DNA from: Bradyrhizobium sp. OK095
GTDB taxonomy: Bacteria > Pseudomonadota > Alphaproteobacteria > Rhizobiales > Xanthobacteraceae
Reading direction: 5' to 3'
DNA length: 64,000 nucleotides
NCBI RefSeq assembly: GCF_900109945.1
Contig: NZ_FOBX01000009.1
Span: 310,001-374,000 of the forward strand
Shown here: positions 51,133-60,220 of the stretch, one piece after another
How the letters are laid out: each line of letters opens with the position of its first letter
Numbering within the stretch: position 1 is the first letter of the stretch
The notes under the pieces: generated by a model
Seen by the model: only the letters and a program-made list of their open reading frames with translations
The model's database searches: none
What the model was told of the DNA's origin: nothing
Translations under genes and position numbers: made by a program

Positions 51133-52608
51133 TCACCCGTTCGTCACATGCACCTTCGGCTTCTTGCCGCCGTTCCACTTGCCGTCGAGCGCGCGCTCGA
51201 TCTGGGCGGCGAGTTGCAGCAAGAGTCCGTCATTGGCCTGCTTCCCGATCGCCTGAATGCCGAGCGGCAAGCCGTGATCCTGAGATGCCATCGGCATCGA
51301 GATCGCGGGCATGCCGCAGAGATTGGCAAGCGGGGTGAAGGCGAAGAAGCGCCAGAGATGGCCGAACCAGTCGAGCACATCAGGATTGTCGGAGATGGTG
51401 AGGTATTCCCTGGTGCCGACCTTCGGCGTCGGCAACGCCGTGATCGGCGTCAGGATGACGTCCCACTGCTCGAAGAACGCGCCGAAGCCGCGCGAGGTCG
51501 TGTTGAAGACGCCCTGCATCTTGGCCCGCTCCGCGAAAGTCGCATGGCGGCCGGCTTCCCAGATCCGGATGTTCATGGGCTCGATCAGATCTTCCGGCGG
51601 CTTTTCCAGCCCGCGCGCGGCGAGCATGTTGGAGATCACCACCGCGAAATTCGAGATGTAGCACATCGTCTGCGCCTCGAACGCGGCACGGAAGTCGAGC
51701 TCGGGCAGCGCGTAGTCGACGTGATGGCCGAGGCCTTCGAGGAAACGGCCCGTCTTTTCCAGCTCGGCTGCGATCTCGGGCGTCGCAGTGTAATCGCCCC
51801 AGGTGTGCGACAGCGCGATGCGGAGCTTGCCCGGATCGCGCTTGATCATCTCCGAATAGGGCTGCGCCGTGGTCCAGAACGGCATGAACTCGCCGGGCGC
51901 AGGTCCCCTTGCATGATCGACGAAGGCGGCGGTGTCGCGCACCGTGCGCGACTGGCAGCCCTGGATCGAGACGAGGCCGGTGAGGTCGGACATGTGCGGG
52001 GCGAGCGAGAACACGCCGCGCGAGACTTTCAAGCCAATATTGCCGTTGACGCCGGCGGGAATGCGGATCGAGCCGCCGCCGTCGGTCGCATGCGCGATCG
52101 GCACCACGCCGGCGGCAACCATCGCGGCGCTGCCCGCGGACGAGCCGCAGGTGGTGTAGTCGGTATTCCAGGGATTGCGCGTGACGTAGACGGCCGGATT
52201 GTCGGCCGAGCTGCACACGCCGAATTCCGGCGTCGTGGTGCGCCCGATCAAATTGAGGCCGGCCTGGCGGAATTTACCGGTCAGGAATGTGTCGGCGCTG
52301 GCGCGATTGCCGCGCATCAGCAGCGAGCCCATCTCCTGGAGCCGGCCCTTCATGGTCGGCCCCAGATCCTTCATCAGGAAGGGCAGGCCCGCGAACGGGC
52401 CGGCGAGGTTGGCGCCGTCCTTGGCGGGATCGGCGATCACGTCCTCGAACAGCTCGACCACGCCCGACAGCGCCGGATTGACCTTGGCGACCGCAGCTGC
52501 GGCCTGGCGGGCCAGTTCCTTCGCCGTCAGCTCGCCCTTGCGGACGCGTGCCGCGAGGCCAACGCCATCGTGCTGCGCCCATTCATTCCAGGTCATCGGC
52601 AAAGTCAT
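51133..52608 (-). CDS. Amidase signature family hydrolase
   Basis: A 491-residue amidase with the Ser-cisSer-Lys triad: Lys in PFLMKDLGP, cis-Ser in TTCGSSAGSAA and nucleophile Ser in DGGGSIRIPAG. Family members hydrolyse linear amides; by motifs it is close to 6-aminohexanoate-cyclic-dimer hydrolase-type enzymes, but allophanate or ureidomalonate hydrolysis is equally possible. It lies 109 bases downstream of the ring-opening amidohydrolase on the same strand and is probably co-transcribed, so its substrate may be that enzyme's linear product. Confidence 0.9.
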   Translation of the reverse strand: MTLPMTWNEWAQHDGVGLAARVRKGELTAKELARQAAAAVAKVNPALSGVVELFEDVIADPAKDGANLAGPFAGLPFLMKDLGPTMKGRLQEMGSLLMRGNRASADTFLTGKFRQAGLNLIGRTTTPEFGVCSSADNPAVYVTRNPWNTDYTTCGSSAGSAAMVAAGVVPIAHATDGGGSIRIPAGVNGNIGLKVSRGVFSLAPHMSDLTGLVSIQGCQSRTVRDTAAFVDHARGPAPGEFMPFWTTAQPYSEMIKRDPGKLRIALSHTWGDYTATPEIAAELEKTGRFLEGLGHHVDYALPELDFRAAFEAQTMCYISNFAVVISNMLAARGLEKPPEDLIEPMNIRIWEAGRHATFAERAKMQGVFNTTSRGFGAFFEQWDVILTPITALPTPKVGTREYLTISDNPDVLDWFGHLWRFFAFTPLANLCGMPAISMPMASQDHGLPLGIQAIGKQANDGLLLQLAAQIERALDGKWNGGKKPKVHVTNG

Positions 52609-52717
52609 GAAATCAAGATCCCCTCAGGTGCGGCGCCACCTTTTTCGCAAGGGCCCGCGTTTATCAACTGAGCCGGCGCGAGGGGCAGGGTTGCGCCGGG
52701 CGGAGAGGTCGGCGTCA

Positions 52718-53839
52718 TTAAGGCAGCCGCGCGATCACCGCGACCGGACCGCCGCCGGCCGGTCCCTGATGCTCGGCGCCGCCGGACACGTAAACCGCGC
52801 CGGTGCCGGCAAGGCCCGCGATCAGGCCGCCGACGGCTGCGCGGGCGTGGCGGGTCGAGCTGATGTCGGTATCTTCCAGCATGGTGTGGCGGAGGCCGCG
52901 CACGGTGCCGTCAGGCGAGGCCTCGGCCTTGGCGAAGATGTTGACGAGCTCGCGGCCTGTGGCGGCTTGCGGCGCGGTGCCAAGACCCGCATCAAGCCCG
53001 ACGCTCTTAAGCGCCGACACCACCGCCGGGGCATCGATCGCATCGCGCATCACGGCATGCCCGATCTCGAACGCGCTCGCCGACGACACCGAGTTGCCGA
53101 GCACGATGACGACGTTATGCATCAGCTCGATCCCCGACGAGGTCGAGGCGACGTTCGAGAACAGGTCGTAGCGCCGCAGCACGTCGTCGTCGCGGACATC
53201 GGGCGCGATCTCGCCGAGCGCGACGCCAACGCCGAGCGCGGAAGCGCCGCGCGAATAGGCCATCGAGCTATAGGCGCTCGTCGTCACCGTCTTGTTGCCG
53301 CGCGCAGCGGCCGCCTCGACGCGCTCGCTGGTGAGCAGCGGGCACTTGATCTGGACGAAATGGACATCGGTGGCATCATTGATGCCGGCATCCGCCATCG
53401 CGGCCTTCACCGCCTTGGCCGTCTCGGTGATCTGTGCGGACCGGCCGATCTCTTCAGGCAGGAAATCGCGCGTATGTGCCATACCGATGCTCAGCCGCTT
53501 GCCGGACAGGCCTGCCGGCCGTGCTTCTACGTCCTGGCGCGTGAACACCGTGATGTGCGGGCTGAGCACGCCCTCGGTGCCACCGGACATCACAAAGGCG
53601 ATGCGCTGCTCGACCTCATGCGCCGTCAGGCCGAGCTGCGGCGCCAGCGCCGTGCACAGCGCCGCGACGGCATACTCCCGGGTAAAATCGTTGACGCCGC
53701 CATTGCCCTCGGTCTTGCCGAGAATGGCGAGGATTGATTGGGGATCGATGGCGCCGGAGCCGATCATGGCCATCAGGCCGGAAACGTCGCCGGGACCCCT
53801 GGTGGCGACCTTGAAGACGCCGACCGAAGTGGTGCGCAT
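52718..53839 (-). CDS. Ring-opening amidohydrolase (cyanuric acid hydrolase/barbiturase family)
   Basis: A 373-residue protein of the small cyanuric acid hydrolase/barbiturase (toblerone-fold) family. Its three internally related repeats are visible through their Ser motifs: MSGGTEGVLSPH, KTVTTSAYSSMAYSRGASAL, and IVLGNSVSSASAFEIGHAVM, each with a nearby Lys. It opens the ring of cyanuric acid (to carboxybiuret) or barbiturate (to ureidomalonate). Without structural alignment I cannot decide between these. The following amidase gene supports a two-step ring opening and amide hydrolysis. Confidence 0.93.
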   Translation of the reverse strand: MRTTSVGVFKVATRGPGDVSGLMAMIGSGAIDPQSILAILGKTEGNGGVNDFTREYAVAALCTALAPQLGLTAHEVEQRIAFVMSGGTEGVLSPHITVFTRQDVEARPAGLSGKRLSIGMAHTRDFLPEEIGRSAQITETAKAVKAAMADAGINDATDVHFVQIKCPLLTSERVEAAAARGNKTVTTSAYSSMAYSRGASALGVGVALGEIAPDVRDDDVLRRYDLFSNVASTSSGIELMHNVVIVLGNSVSSASAFEIGHAVMRDAIDAPAVVSALKSVGLDAGLGTAPQAATGRELVNIFAKAEASPDGTVRGLRHTMLEDTDISSTRHARAAVGGLIAGLAGTGAVYVSGGAEHQGPAGGGPVAVIARLP

Positions 53840-53906
53840 TGGTAGTCCTCAGTTCGGTGGTCCGGCGGGTCAACCAGCCGTGGAACCGGGGTGGGTGTCA
53901 AGCCCG

Positions 53907-53991
53907 TAGCCCGGATGGAGCGCAGCGTAATCCGGGGCCGGTATTGCTTGTGGCAAGAACCCCGGATTGCGCTACGCTCCATCCGGGCTAC
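53907..53991. repeat. GTAGCCCGGATGGAGC-type palindromic repeat
   Basis: Two arms, GTAGCCCGGATGGAGCGCAG (53907) and GCTACGCTCCATCCGGGC (53971), flank a shorter inverted pair, AATCCGGGG and CCCCGGATT. About 85 bases in total. A dispersed intergenic element in this genome type, by memory. Confidence 0.8.
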
Positions 53992-54005
53992 AAGACCTTG
54001 CGTTG

Positions 54006-54588
54006 CCCGTCGGGCAAAACACCCGATCCACAGGTCAATCTGCTCGCACAAAAATATTCCACTTTACCGAAATTCGGCTTTGGCGTATTTGTGCTGCACC
54101 TCACCCCCTGGTCAGAGGGGCGTATCGCGATCGTCACGAACGCGGGGTGAGCCGTGGTGGACGTTGGCGACACCGGCGCGAAGGGTTTTGCAGGGCGGGC
54201 AACCGTGAGCGAAAGACCTCGCGCATACGACCGGTGTGATCGGCGTACGGTAAAACCGTGTCGTCCTGACGCCCGGGGTCTGTGCGTCAAGTCTTGCGGT
54301 GATGTGGCGGCCCGACCGGGCACGCGCGTCAGTTATCGGCAAGGCGACGGGGGCAATAGTGCATCGCTCCCCGGGGAGAGCTCGGCATAAGCCGTAAAAC
54401 CACTGCGCAGGGAAGGCCGGATGTTAGGCTTCACCTGTATGCCGCTGTGCAGCTTCTTGTTGCCATTTTCGCACAGTGGACCGTGGGTGCCCGGCCGGCA
54501 CCCGGTCTTCCCTGCGCCCTCTGACAGAGGAGGGTGACGTGACCAGGCAAAGCTCGGGCAAAGCAAGCCGCGAGGACGCGAAGGCGTG
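54006..54588 (+). repeat. Structured non-coding repeat, copy B
   Basis: About 580 bases aligned in order with copy A (23954-24577). The 31-base A/T-rich block is identical at 54047-54077. GCGCAGGGAAGGCCGG (54405-54420) is complementary to CCGGTCTTCCCTGCGC (54502-54517) with one G-U pair. The 3' hairpin CCTCT-GAC-AGAGG (about 54518-54530) differs in sequence from that of copy A but is again a hairpin. It has no intact gene. It lies between the divergent ring-opening amidohydrolase gene and tex. Confidence 0.75.
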
Positions 54589-54640
54589 TCTGCGCATCCT
54601 ACAAGTGCATGTCAGAAAAATGCGATGTCGCCTCATACTC

Positions 54641-54671
54641 CGTCATTGCTTCGCTGCGCTCGCAATGACGA
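54641..54671. repeat. Short REP-like element
   Basis: GTCATTGCTTCGCTGCGCTC followed by GCAATGAC gives a compact inverted repeat. It shares its ends with the element at 14273-14357. Confidence 0.7.
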
Positions 54672-54698
54672 GGAGGAGAGCGCGCGCGATACGCGCCG

Positions 54699-54837
54699 CT
54701 CTCGTGCCCCGGACGCGGCGCATCACGAAGTGGTGCGCCGCAGAGCCGGGGCCCATGTCGCGGCATCCTACCATGCCGCATGGGTCCCGGCTCTGCGCAG
54801 CAGCGTTGCACGCTGCAGCGCGTCCGGGACACGAGAG
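54699..54837. repeat. Nested long palindrome
   Basis: Outer arms CTCTCGTGCCCCGGACGCG (54699-54717) and CGCGTCCGGGACACGAGAG (54819-54837), and inner arms GCAGAGCCGGGGCCCATG (54740-54757) and CATGGGTCCCGGCTCTGC (54779-54796), form a nested hairpin of 139 bases. It lies between the structured repeat and tex. Confidence 0.85.
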
Positions 54838-55013
54838 TAGGGCCACCGCCGCGGCAAAATCGACGATTGTGGCGAGAACGCATCGGTTCAACAAAAAATC
54901 CTCTGTCGACGGTTGCGCGCCGCACCTTGATGAATCAACCTTGGTTGGTCCATAAGCGGCGTCCCGCAGCCGGTGGTTCGCCCCCGCGTCGCGTATCTGG
55001 AGGGAATTCTCGC

Positions 55014-57350
55014 GTGGCAAATATCAACCAGAAAATTGCGCAGGAGCTTGGGGTACGGACGGAGCAGGTCGAGGCGACGGTGACGCTGCTCGACGGCGGC
55101 GCCACGGTGCCCTTCATCGCCCGCTACCGCAAGGAAGCGACCGGTGCGCTCGACGACGCGCAATTGCGCACCCTGGAGGAGCGCCTAGGCTATTTGCGCG
55201 AGCTCGAAGACCGCCGCAAGGCCATCCTCGAATCGGTCCGCGAGCAAGGCAAGCTCGATGCCGCGCTGGAAGCCTCCATTCTCGCCGCCGACAGCAAGGC
55301 GCGTCTCGAAGACATCTACCTCCCGTTCAAGCCGAAGCGCCGCACCAAGGCCGAGATCGCCAAGGAAGCCGGCCTCGAGCCGCTCGCCAATCAGCTGATG
55401 GCGGAGTCCGGCAACGATCCGAAAATCGTGGCCGATGCCTTCGTCAACGCCGAGAAGGGCGTTGCGGACGCTGCGGCCGCGCTCGATGGTGCCCGCGCCA
55501 TCCTGGTCGAACGTTTCGATGAGGATGCCGACCTGATCGGTGCGCTTCGCGAGGAGATGTGGACCAACGCGCGTATGGCCTCCAAGGTGCGCGAGGGCAA
55601 GAAGACCGAGGGCGAAAAGTTCGCCGATTATTTTGAGTTCTCCGAGCCGCTGACCAAGCTGCCGTCGCACCGCATCCTCGCGATGTTCCGCGGCGAGAAG
55701 GAGGAGATCCTCGACCTGCAAATGCAGGCCGAAGCCGAGGCGCCGCCGCCGGGCGTGCCGGGCGCCTATGAGCTGAAGATCATGAAGCGGTTCGGCATTG
55801 CCGACCTCAAGCGCGCCGGCGACCGCTGGCTGATCGATACCGTGCGCTGGGCCTGGCGCACAAAAATCCAGGTGCATCTCAACATCGATTTGCGCATGCG
55901 TCTCTGGAATGCGGCCGAGACCGAGGCCGTGCGCGTGTTCGCCTCCAATTTGCGTGACCTGCTGCTGGCCGCGCCTGCCGGCACCCGCGTCACCATGGGG
56001 CTCGATCCCGGCTTCCGCACCGGCGTCAAGGTTGCCGTCACCGACGCGACCGGCAAGGTGGTCGATACCGCCGTGATCTATCCGCACGAGCCGCAGCGGC
56101 AGTGGAACGAGGCGCTGGCGATCCTCGGCAAGCTTGCGCTGAAACATCGCGTCGAGCTGATCGCGATCGGCAACGGCACCGCCTCGCGCGAGACCGACAA
56201 GCTCGCCGGCGATCTCGTCAAGGGGCTGGCAGAGTTGAAGATGACCAAGATCGTGGTGTCGGAAGCCGGCGCGTCGGTCTATTCGGCCTCGGCCTTCGCC
56301 TCGGAGGAATTGCCCGGCCTCGACGTCACCCTGCGCGGCGCGGTGTCGATCGGCCGCCGTCTCCAGGATCCGCTTGCCGAGCTCGTCAAGATCGAGCCCA
56401 AGGCGATCGGCGTCGGCCAGTATCAGCACGACCTCGGTCAGGCCAAGCTCGCCAAGTCGCTGGATGCCGTGGTCGAAGATTGCGTGAACGCGGTGGGTGT
56501 CGACGTCAACACCGCGTCGGCACCGCTTCTTGCCCGCGTGTCGGGCGTCGGCTCCGGCCTCGCGCAGAGCATCGTCGCGCATCGCGACGCCAACGGCCCG
56601 TTCAAGTCGCGCAAGGCGCTCAAGGAGGTGCCGCGGCTCGGGCCGAAAGCGTTCGAGCAGTGCGCCGGCTTCCTGCGCATCCTCGGCGGCGAGGACCCGC
56701 TGGATGCCTCCGGCGTGCATCCGGAAGCCTATCCGGTGGTGCGGCGGATTCTCGCGGCCACCAAGAGCGACATCAAGGCGCTGATCGGCAGCAGCGAGAT
56801 CGTGCGCACGCTGAAGCCGAAGGATTTCGTCGACGAGACGTTTGGGTTGCCGACCGTCACCGACATTCTGCGTGAGCTCGAGAAGCCCGGCCGCGACCCG
56901 CGTCCGGCGTTCAAGGCTGCGGTGTTCATGGACGGCGTCGAGGAGATCAAGCATCTCAAGAAGGGCATGATCCTCGAGGGCACCGTGACCAACGTTGCCG
57001 CCTTCGGCGCCTTCGTCGACATCGGCGTGCACCAGGACGGCCTCGTTCACATCTCCGCGATGTCCAAGACCTACATCAAGGATCCGCGCGAGGTGGTGAA
57101 GCCCGGCGACATCGTCAAGGTCAAGGTGCTGGACTTCGAGGTCGCCCGCAAGCGCATCTCGTTGACCCTGCGCCTCGACGACGAGGTCGGTGACAAGAAG
57201 GATGCCCCCGGCATGCAGCGCGACAACAGCTCGCGAAATCCCTCCCGCATGACTTCTTCCGCGCCGCGCAAGCAGGAATCCTCCGGCGGCGGCGCCCTCG
57301 CCGAAGCCTTGCGCCGCGCCGCCGAAAAGAACGGCGGCAAGCGCGCTTAA
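55014..57350 (+). CDS. tex: RNA-binding transcription accessory protein Tex
   Basis: A 778-residue protein of the Tex/YhgF family. The N-terminal helical region (INQKIAQELGVRTEQVEATV, IARYRKEATGALDDAQLRTL) precedes the RuvC/YqgF-like fold (MGLDPGFRTGVKVAVTDATG), helix-hairpin-helix repeats (LARVSGVGSGLAQSIVAHRD) and the C-terminal S1 domain (GTVTNVAAFGAFVDIGVHQD, GLVHISAMS). It binds nucleic acid and affects transcription and stress or virulence gene expression in several bacteria. GTG at 55014 has GGAGGG nine bases upstream, while the frame runs back into the palindromes. A hairpin at 57368-57393 follows its stop. Confidence 0.95.
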   Translation: MANINQKIAQELGVRTEQVEATVTLLDGGATVPFIARYRKEATGALDDAQLRTLEERLGYLRELEDRRKAILESVREQGKLDAALEASILAADSKARLEDIYLPFKPKRRTKAEIAKEAGLEPLANQLMAESGNDPKIVADAFVNAEKGVADAAAALDGARAILVERFDEDADLIGALREEMWTNARMASKVREGKKTEGEKFADYFEFSEPLTKLPSHRILAMFRGEKEEILDLQMQAEAEAPPPGVPGAYELKIMKRFGIADLKRAGDRWLIDTVRWAWRTKIQVHLNIDLRMRLWNAAETEAVRVFASNLRDLLLAAPAGTRVTMGLDPGFRTGVKVAVTDATGKVVDTAVIYPHEPQRQWNEALAILGKLALKHRVELIAIGNGTASRETDKLAGDLVKGLAELKMTKIVVSEAGASVYSASAFASEELPGLDVTLRGAVSIGRRLQDPLAELVKIEPKAIGVGQYQHDLGQAKLAKSLDAVVEDCVNAVGVDVNTASAPLLARVSGVGSGLAQSIVAHRDANGPFKSRKALKEVPRLGPKAFEQCAGFLRILGGEDPLDASGVHPEAYPVVRRILAATKSDIKALIGSSEIVRTLKPKDFVDETFGLPTVTDILRELEKPGRDPRPAFKAAVFMDGVEEIKHLKKGMILEGTVTNVAAFGAFVDIGVHQDGLVHISAMSKTYIKDPREVVKPGDIVKVKVLDFEVARKRISLTLRLDDEVGDKKDAPGMQRDNSSRNPSRMTSSAPRKQESSGGGALAEALRRAAEKNGGKRA

Positions 57351-57367
57351 GGCGCGCGCGGTCTTAA

Positions 57368-57393
57368 CCTCTCCCCGTAAGAACGGGGCGAGG
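57368..57393. repeat. GC-rich hairpin downstream of tex
   Basis: CCTCTCCCCG and CGGGGCGAGG pair over ten bases with one mismatch around a six-base loop. It could serve as the tex terminator, and looks like a worn RIME end. Confidence 0.55.
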
Positions 57394-57529
57394 GAGCGAG
57401 AGAGCGTTGCCTCCCTAACACCGGCGTCAGAATCTGGCGCATTTGTAAGTTGAAGGAACACGCCCGTTCTCCTCATCTGATCTTCCTCGTGCGGCGCGGA
57501 GACCGCCGCACTGCAAGGAGGATGCTTCG

Positions 57530-57985
57530 ATGAACAACAGGCTTCTCAAAGGCCTCACCGCGGCGGCGATCGCAGCGATGATGGCGGTCGCTTCACCGGT
57601 GCTCGCCCGTGGCGGCGGTGGAGGCGGTGGCGGTCATGGCGGCGGCTTCGGTGGCGGTGGTCACGGCGGCTTCGGCGGCGGCGGGCATTTTGGTGGCGGA
57701 ATGCATGCTGGCGGCTTTGGCGGTATGCGGGCCGGCGGCATGGGTGGTGCACGTTTCGGCGGTCCCGCCTTCGGCGGCGCACGTTTCGCGCATGCGGCGA
57801 TCGGGCCGCGCTTCGCCGGCGCGGGCTGGCACGGCCACCACGGCTTCTTCCGTCACAATCACTTCCGCCGTTTCGCCGTCTTCGGCTCGCCCTATTACTA
57901 CGCCGGCTACAACGATGGTTGCTGGCGCAGGAGCTTGACGCCCTATGGATGGCAATGGGTCAATGTGTGCGGAGACTATTGGTAG
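57530..57985 (+). CDS. Secreted glycine-rich protein
   Basis: A 151-residue exported protein. Signal peptide MNNRLLKGLTAAAIAAMMAV with cleavage at VLARGG. The mature protein is a Gly-rich tract (residues about 27-80, GGGGHGGG and GGFGGGG units), then a His/Arg-rich segment (HGHHGFFRHNHFRRF) and a short YYYAGYND-CWRR-C end with two Cys. It has a strong AAGGAGG before the ATG. Similar rhizobial secreted proteins are of unknown function. It precedes a two-component pair by 100 bases on the same strand. Confidence 0.75.
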   Translation: MNNRLLKGLTAAAIAAMMAVASPVLARGGGGGGGGHGGGFGGGGHGGFGGGGHFGGGMHAGGFGGMRAGGMGGARFGGPAFGGARFAHAAIGPRFAGAGWHGHHGFFRHNHFRRFAVFGSPYYYAGYNDGCWRRSLTPYGWQWVNVCGDYW

Positions 57986-58085
57986 TCGCATCGCCGTACC
58001 GCACCATTGTCGCGATCGCCATTGGGCTGTTCCGCCTTGCCCCGGAACGGGATAGTCTGATGGCGATCGTCGCGCGGAGTTTTGC

Positions 58086-58778
58086 ATGACCGGAGGTCAC
58101 CGCCGCATCCTGGTCGTCGAGGACGATCCGGAAACCGCAGGCCAGCTCGTCGAGGAGTTGACGACCTCTGGCTATGACGTCGATCTCGCCGCCACGGGCC
58201 GCGAAGCCCTCAGCCACGGCGCCGCGCGCGACTATGCCGTGATCACCATCGACCGCATGCTGCCCGACATCGACGGCATCACCGTGATGCGGCAATTGCG
58301 CGACGACGGTGTCGCCGCGCCGTTCCTGATCATCTCCGCGCTCGGCGAGGTCGATGACCGCGTCCGGGGCTTGCGCGCTGGCGGCGACGATTATCTCGTC
58401 AAGCCGTTCTCCTTCGTCGAGCTGCTTGCGCGTCTTGAAGCATTGGGCCGCCGCAGCGAAACCGTGGCCAAGGAGACGGTGCTGCGGATCGGCGACCTCG
58501 CCGTCGACCTGATAGAACGCAGCGCCAGTCGCCGCGGCCGCAAGATTCCATTGCTGCCGCGCGAATTCCAGCTGCTCGAATATCTCGTCCGCAACGCGGG
58601 CCGCGTCGTCTCCCGCGCGATGCTGCTCCAGCATGTCTGGGACCTGCATTTCGATCCCTCCACCAACATCATCGACGTCTATGTCGGCCGCGTCCGCCGC
58701 AAGGTCGACGATGCCCAGGCCTATCCCTTGATCCATACCATTCGCGGCATCGGATATTGTCTCCGTGCTCCTGGCTAA
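58086..58778 (+). CDS. OmpR/PhoB-type response regulator
   Basis: A 230-residue two-domain regulator. The receiver has the acidic pair in VVEDDPE, phosphoacceptor Asp in TIDRMLPDIDG, and Lys in YLVKPFSFVE. The C-terminal winged helix is of the Trans_reg_C type (FQLLEYLVRNAGRVVSRAML, NIIDVYVGRVRRKVDD). It overlaps its partner kinase gene by 14 bases. Targets are unknown. Confidence 0.94.
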   Translation: MTGGHRRILVVEDDPETAGQLVEELTTSGYDVDLAATGREALSHGAARDYAVITIDRMLPDIDGITVMRQLRDDGVAAPFLIISALGEVDDRVRGLRAGGDDYLVKPFSFVELLARLEALGRRSETVAKETVLRIGDLAVDLIERSASRRGRKIPLLPREFQLLEYLVRNAGRVVSRAMLLQHVWDLHFDPSTNIIDVYVGRVRRKVDDAQAYPLIHTIRGIGYCLRAPG

Positions 58779-59841
58779 GACGCTTCGCTCCTCGACCTTC
58801 CGGCTGGCGCTGTTCGCGATCGCCGTATTCGGGCTGATCGTCGCGGCGATCATGGCCTACGTCTATTTTGGTACGATCGCCTACGTGGCAAGCAGGGTCG
58901 GCGACGCCGGCGATCACAGCGGCTTTACCGCGATGATCGAGCTTGCGATGATCGCTGCCGCCGTGCTGCTTGCGGTGCTGGCAGGGCTCGCGGCGGTGCT
59001 GGTGACGCGGCGCACGGTCGGGCGGATCGAGGAGATCAACGCCACCAGCCGCGCCATCATGCTGTCCGGCCTCGACCGGCGCATTCCCCTGCGCGGCAGC
59101 CACGACGAGTGGGATCGCGTCGCCGAAAACCTCAATCAGATGCTCGACCGTATCGAGAGGCTGATGGGCGAGGTCAAGCAGGTCAGCGACAACGTCGCCC
59201 ACGATCTGCGCACGCCGCTGACGCGGATGCGCGGCCGGCTGGAGAAGGCCTATCACACGCCGCGCAACAGCGAGGCCGATGCGGCGCTGATCGGCGACAC
59301 CATCGCCGATCTCGACGCCGTGCTCGGCATGTTCGCCTCGATCACGCGGATCTCGGAGATCGAGACCCGCGCCCGCCGCAGCGCGTTTCGCAGGCTCGAC
59401 CTCGCGGAGATTGCTGGAGAGGTCGTCGAGCTCTACGACGCCGCCGCCGAGCAGGTCGCGACACGCCTCAGCATCAGTGGCGACCGCGAGGTTGCGATCA
59501 CAGGCGATCGCGACCTCCTGTTCGATGCCGTCGCCAATCTCGTCGACAATGCGATCAAGCATGGCTGCCAGGGCGGGCAGGTGACGGTGAGCTGCCGCAG
59601 CGCCGATGGCGGCGCGGTGATCGCGATCGCCGACGACGGTCCGGGCATTCCTGCCGAGGAGCGCGATCACGTCTTCAAGCGCTTCTACCGGCTCGAGCAG
59701 AGCCGCTACACGCCGGGCAACGGACTGGGCTTGAGCCTGGTCGCGGCGGTGGCAGGCCTCCATGGTGCGGAGGTCGCGCTGCATGACAATGCGCCGGGGC
59801 TCACGGTTCGGCTCAGCTTCCCCAAGACCTCAGCAGTATAG
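58765..59841 (+). CDS. Sensor histidine kinase
   Basis: A 358-residue membrane kinase. Two transmembrane helices (about 14-38 and 59-85) enclose only about 20 periplasmic residues (YFGTIAYVASRVGDAGDHSG). A HAMP linker follows, then the His box NVAHDLRTPLTRM, N box NLVDNAIKHG, G1 DDGPGIP and G2 NGLGLSLV. The small loop suggests that it senses from inside the membrane or through a partner. It begins with GTG inside the response regulator gene. Confidence 0.94.
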   Translation: MLLAKTLRSSTFRLALFAIAVFGLIVAAIMAYVYFGTIAYVASRVGDAGDHSGFTAMIELAMIAAAVLLAVLAGLAAVLVTRRTVGRIEEINATSRAIMLSGLDRRIPLRGSHDEWDRVAENLNQMLDRIERLMGEVKQVSDNVAHDLRTPLTRMRGRLEKAYHTPRNSEADAALIGDTIADLDAVLGMFASITRISEIETRARRSAFRRLDLAEIAGEVVELYDAAAEQVATRLSISGDREVAITGDRDLLFDAVANLVDNAIKHGCQGGQVTVSCRSADGGAVIAIADDGPGIPAEERDHVFKRFYRLEQSRYTPGNGLGLSLVAAVAGLHGAEVALHDNAPGLTVRLSFPKTSAV

Positions 59842-59848
59842 AGCCCGT

Positions 59849-60220
59849 CTAGAGCTCGATCACGCCGCGGCGTGCCGCATGCGCCACCGCATCGGTGCGG
59901 CCGGTGGCATCGAGCTTGTCGAGCAGCGAGCCGACATGAAATTTCACCGTGTGTACGGAGATACCGAGCTGGCGCGCGATCATCTTGTTGGAGCCGCCTT
60001 CGGCCATCAGCGCCAGCACGTCGAGCTCGCGCTGCGTCAGCGCGATGTCCGCAGGCATGCTGCGCGGATCGCGGGCAACGATTGTTGCCGCGGCGGCCTC
60101 GCCGGGTTCGGCGAGGCGAAGCCCGGCGACAGTCCCGAGCAGCGCCGCCAGGCGATCGGCCAGCGCGGGATCGTCGATCTCCAGCGACAGGACGATCTCG
60201 GCCGTCTTGGGCTCGCTCAC
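59849..60220 (-). CDS. LuxR-type HTH protein with degenerate N-terminal domain
   Basis: A 123-residue protein. The C-terminal part is a clean LuxR/GerE helix-turn-helix (LTQRELDVLALMAEGGSNKMI then ARQLGISVHTVKFHVGSLLDKL). The first 60 residues (IVLSLEIDDPALADRLAALLGTVAGLRLAE) keep the spacing of a receiver domain but have no phosphoacceptor Asp and are too short, so this looks like a degenerate one. It overlaps the upstream pseudoprotease gene by ATGA, so the two are translated together. It ends seven bases from the convergent kinase gene. Confidence 0.85.
   Translation of the reverse strand: MSEPKTAEIVLSLEIDDPALADRLAALLGTVAGLRLAEPGEAAAATIVARDPRSMPADIALTQRELDVLALMAEGGSNKMIARQLGISVHTVKFHVGSLLDKLDATGRTDAVAHAARRGVIEL

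Noticed and set aside
55185..57476. A 763-codon open frame on the minus strand
   Set aside because: It is antisense to tex and has no domain resemblance.
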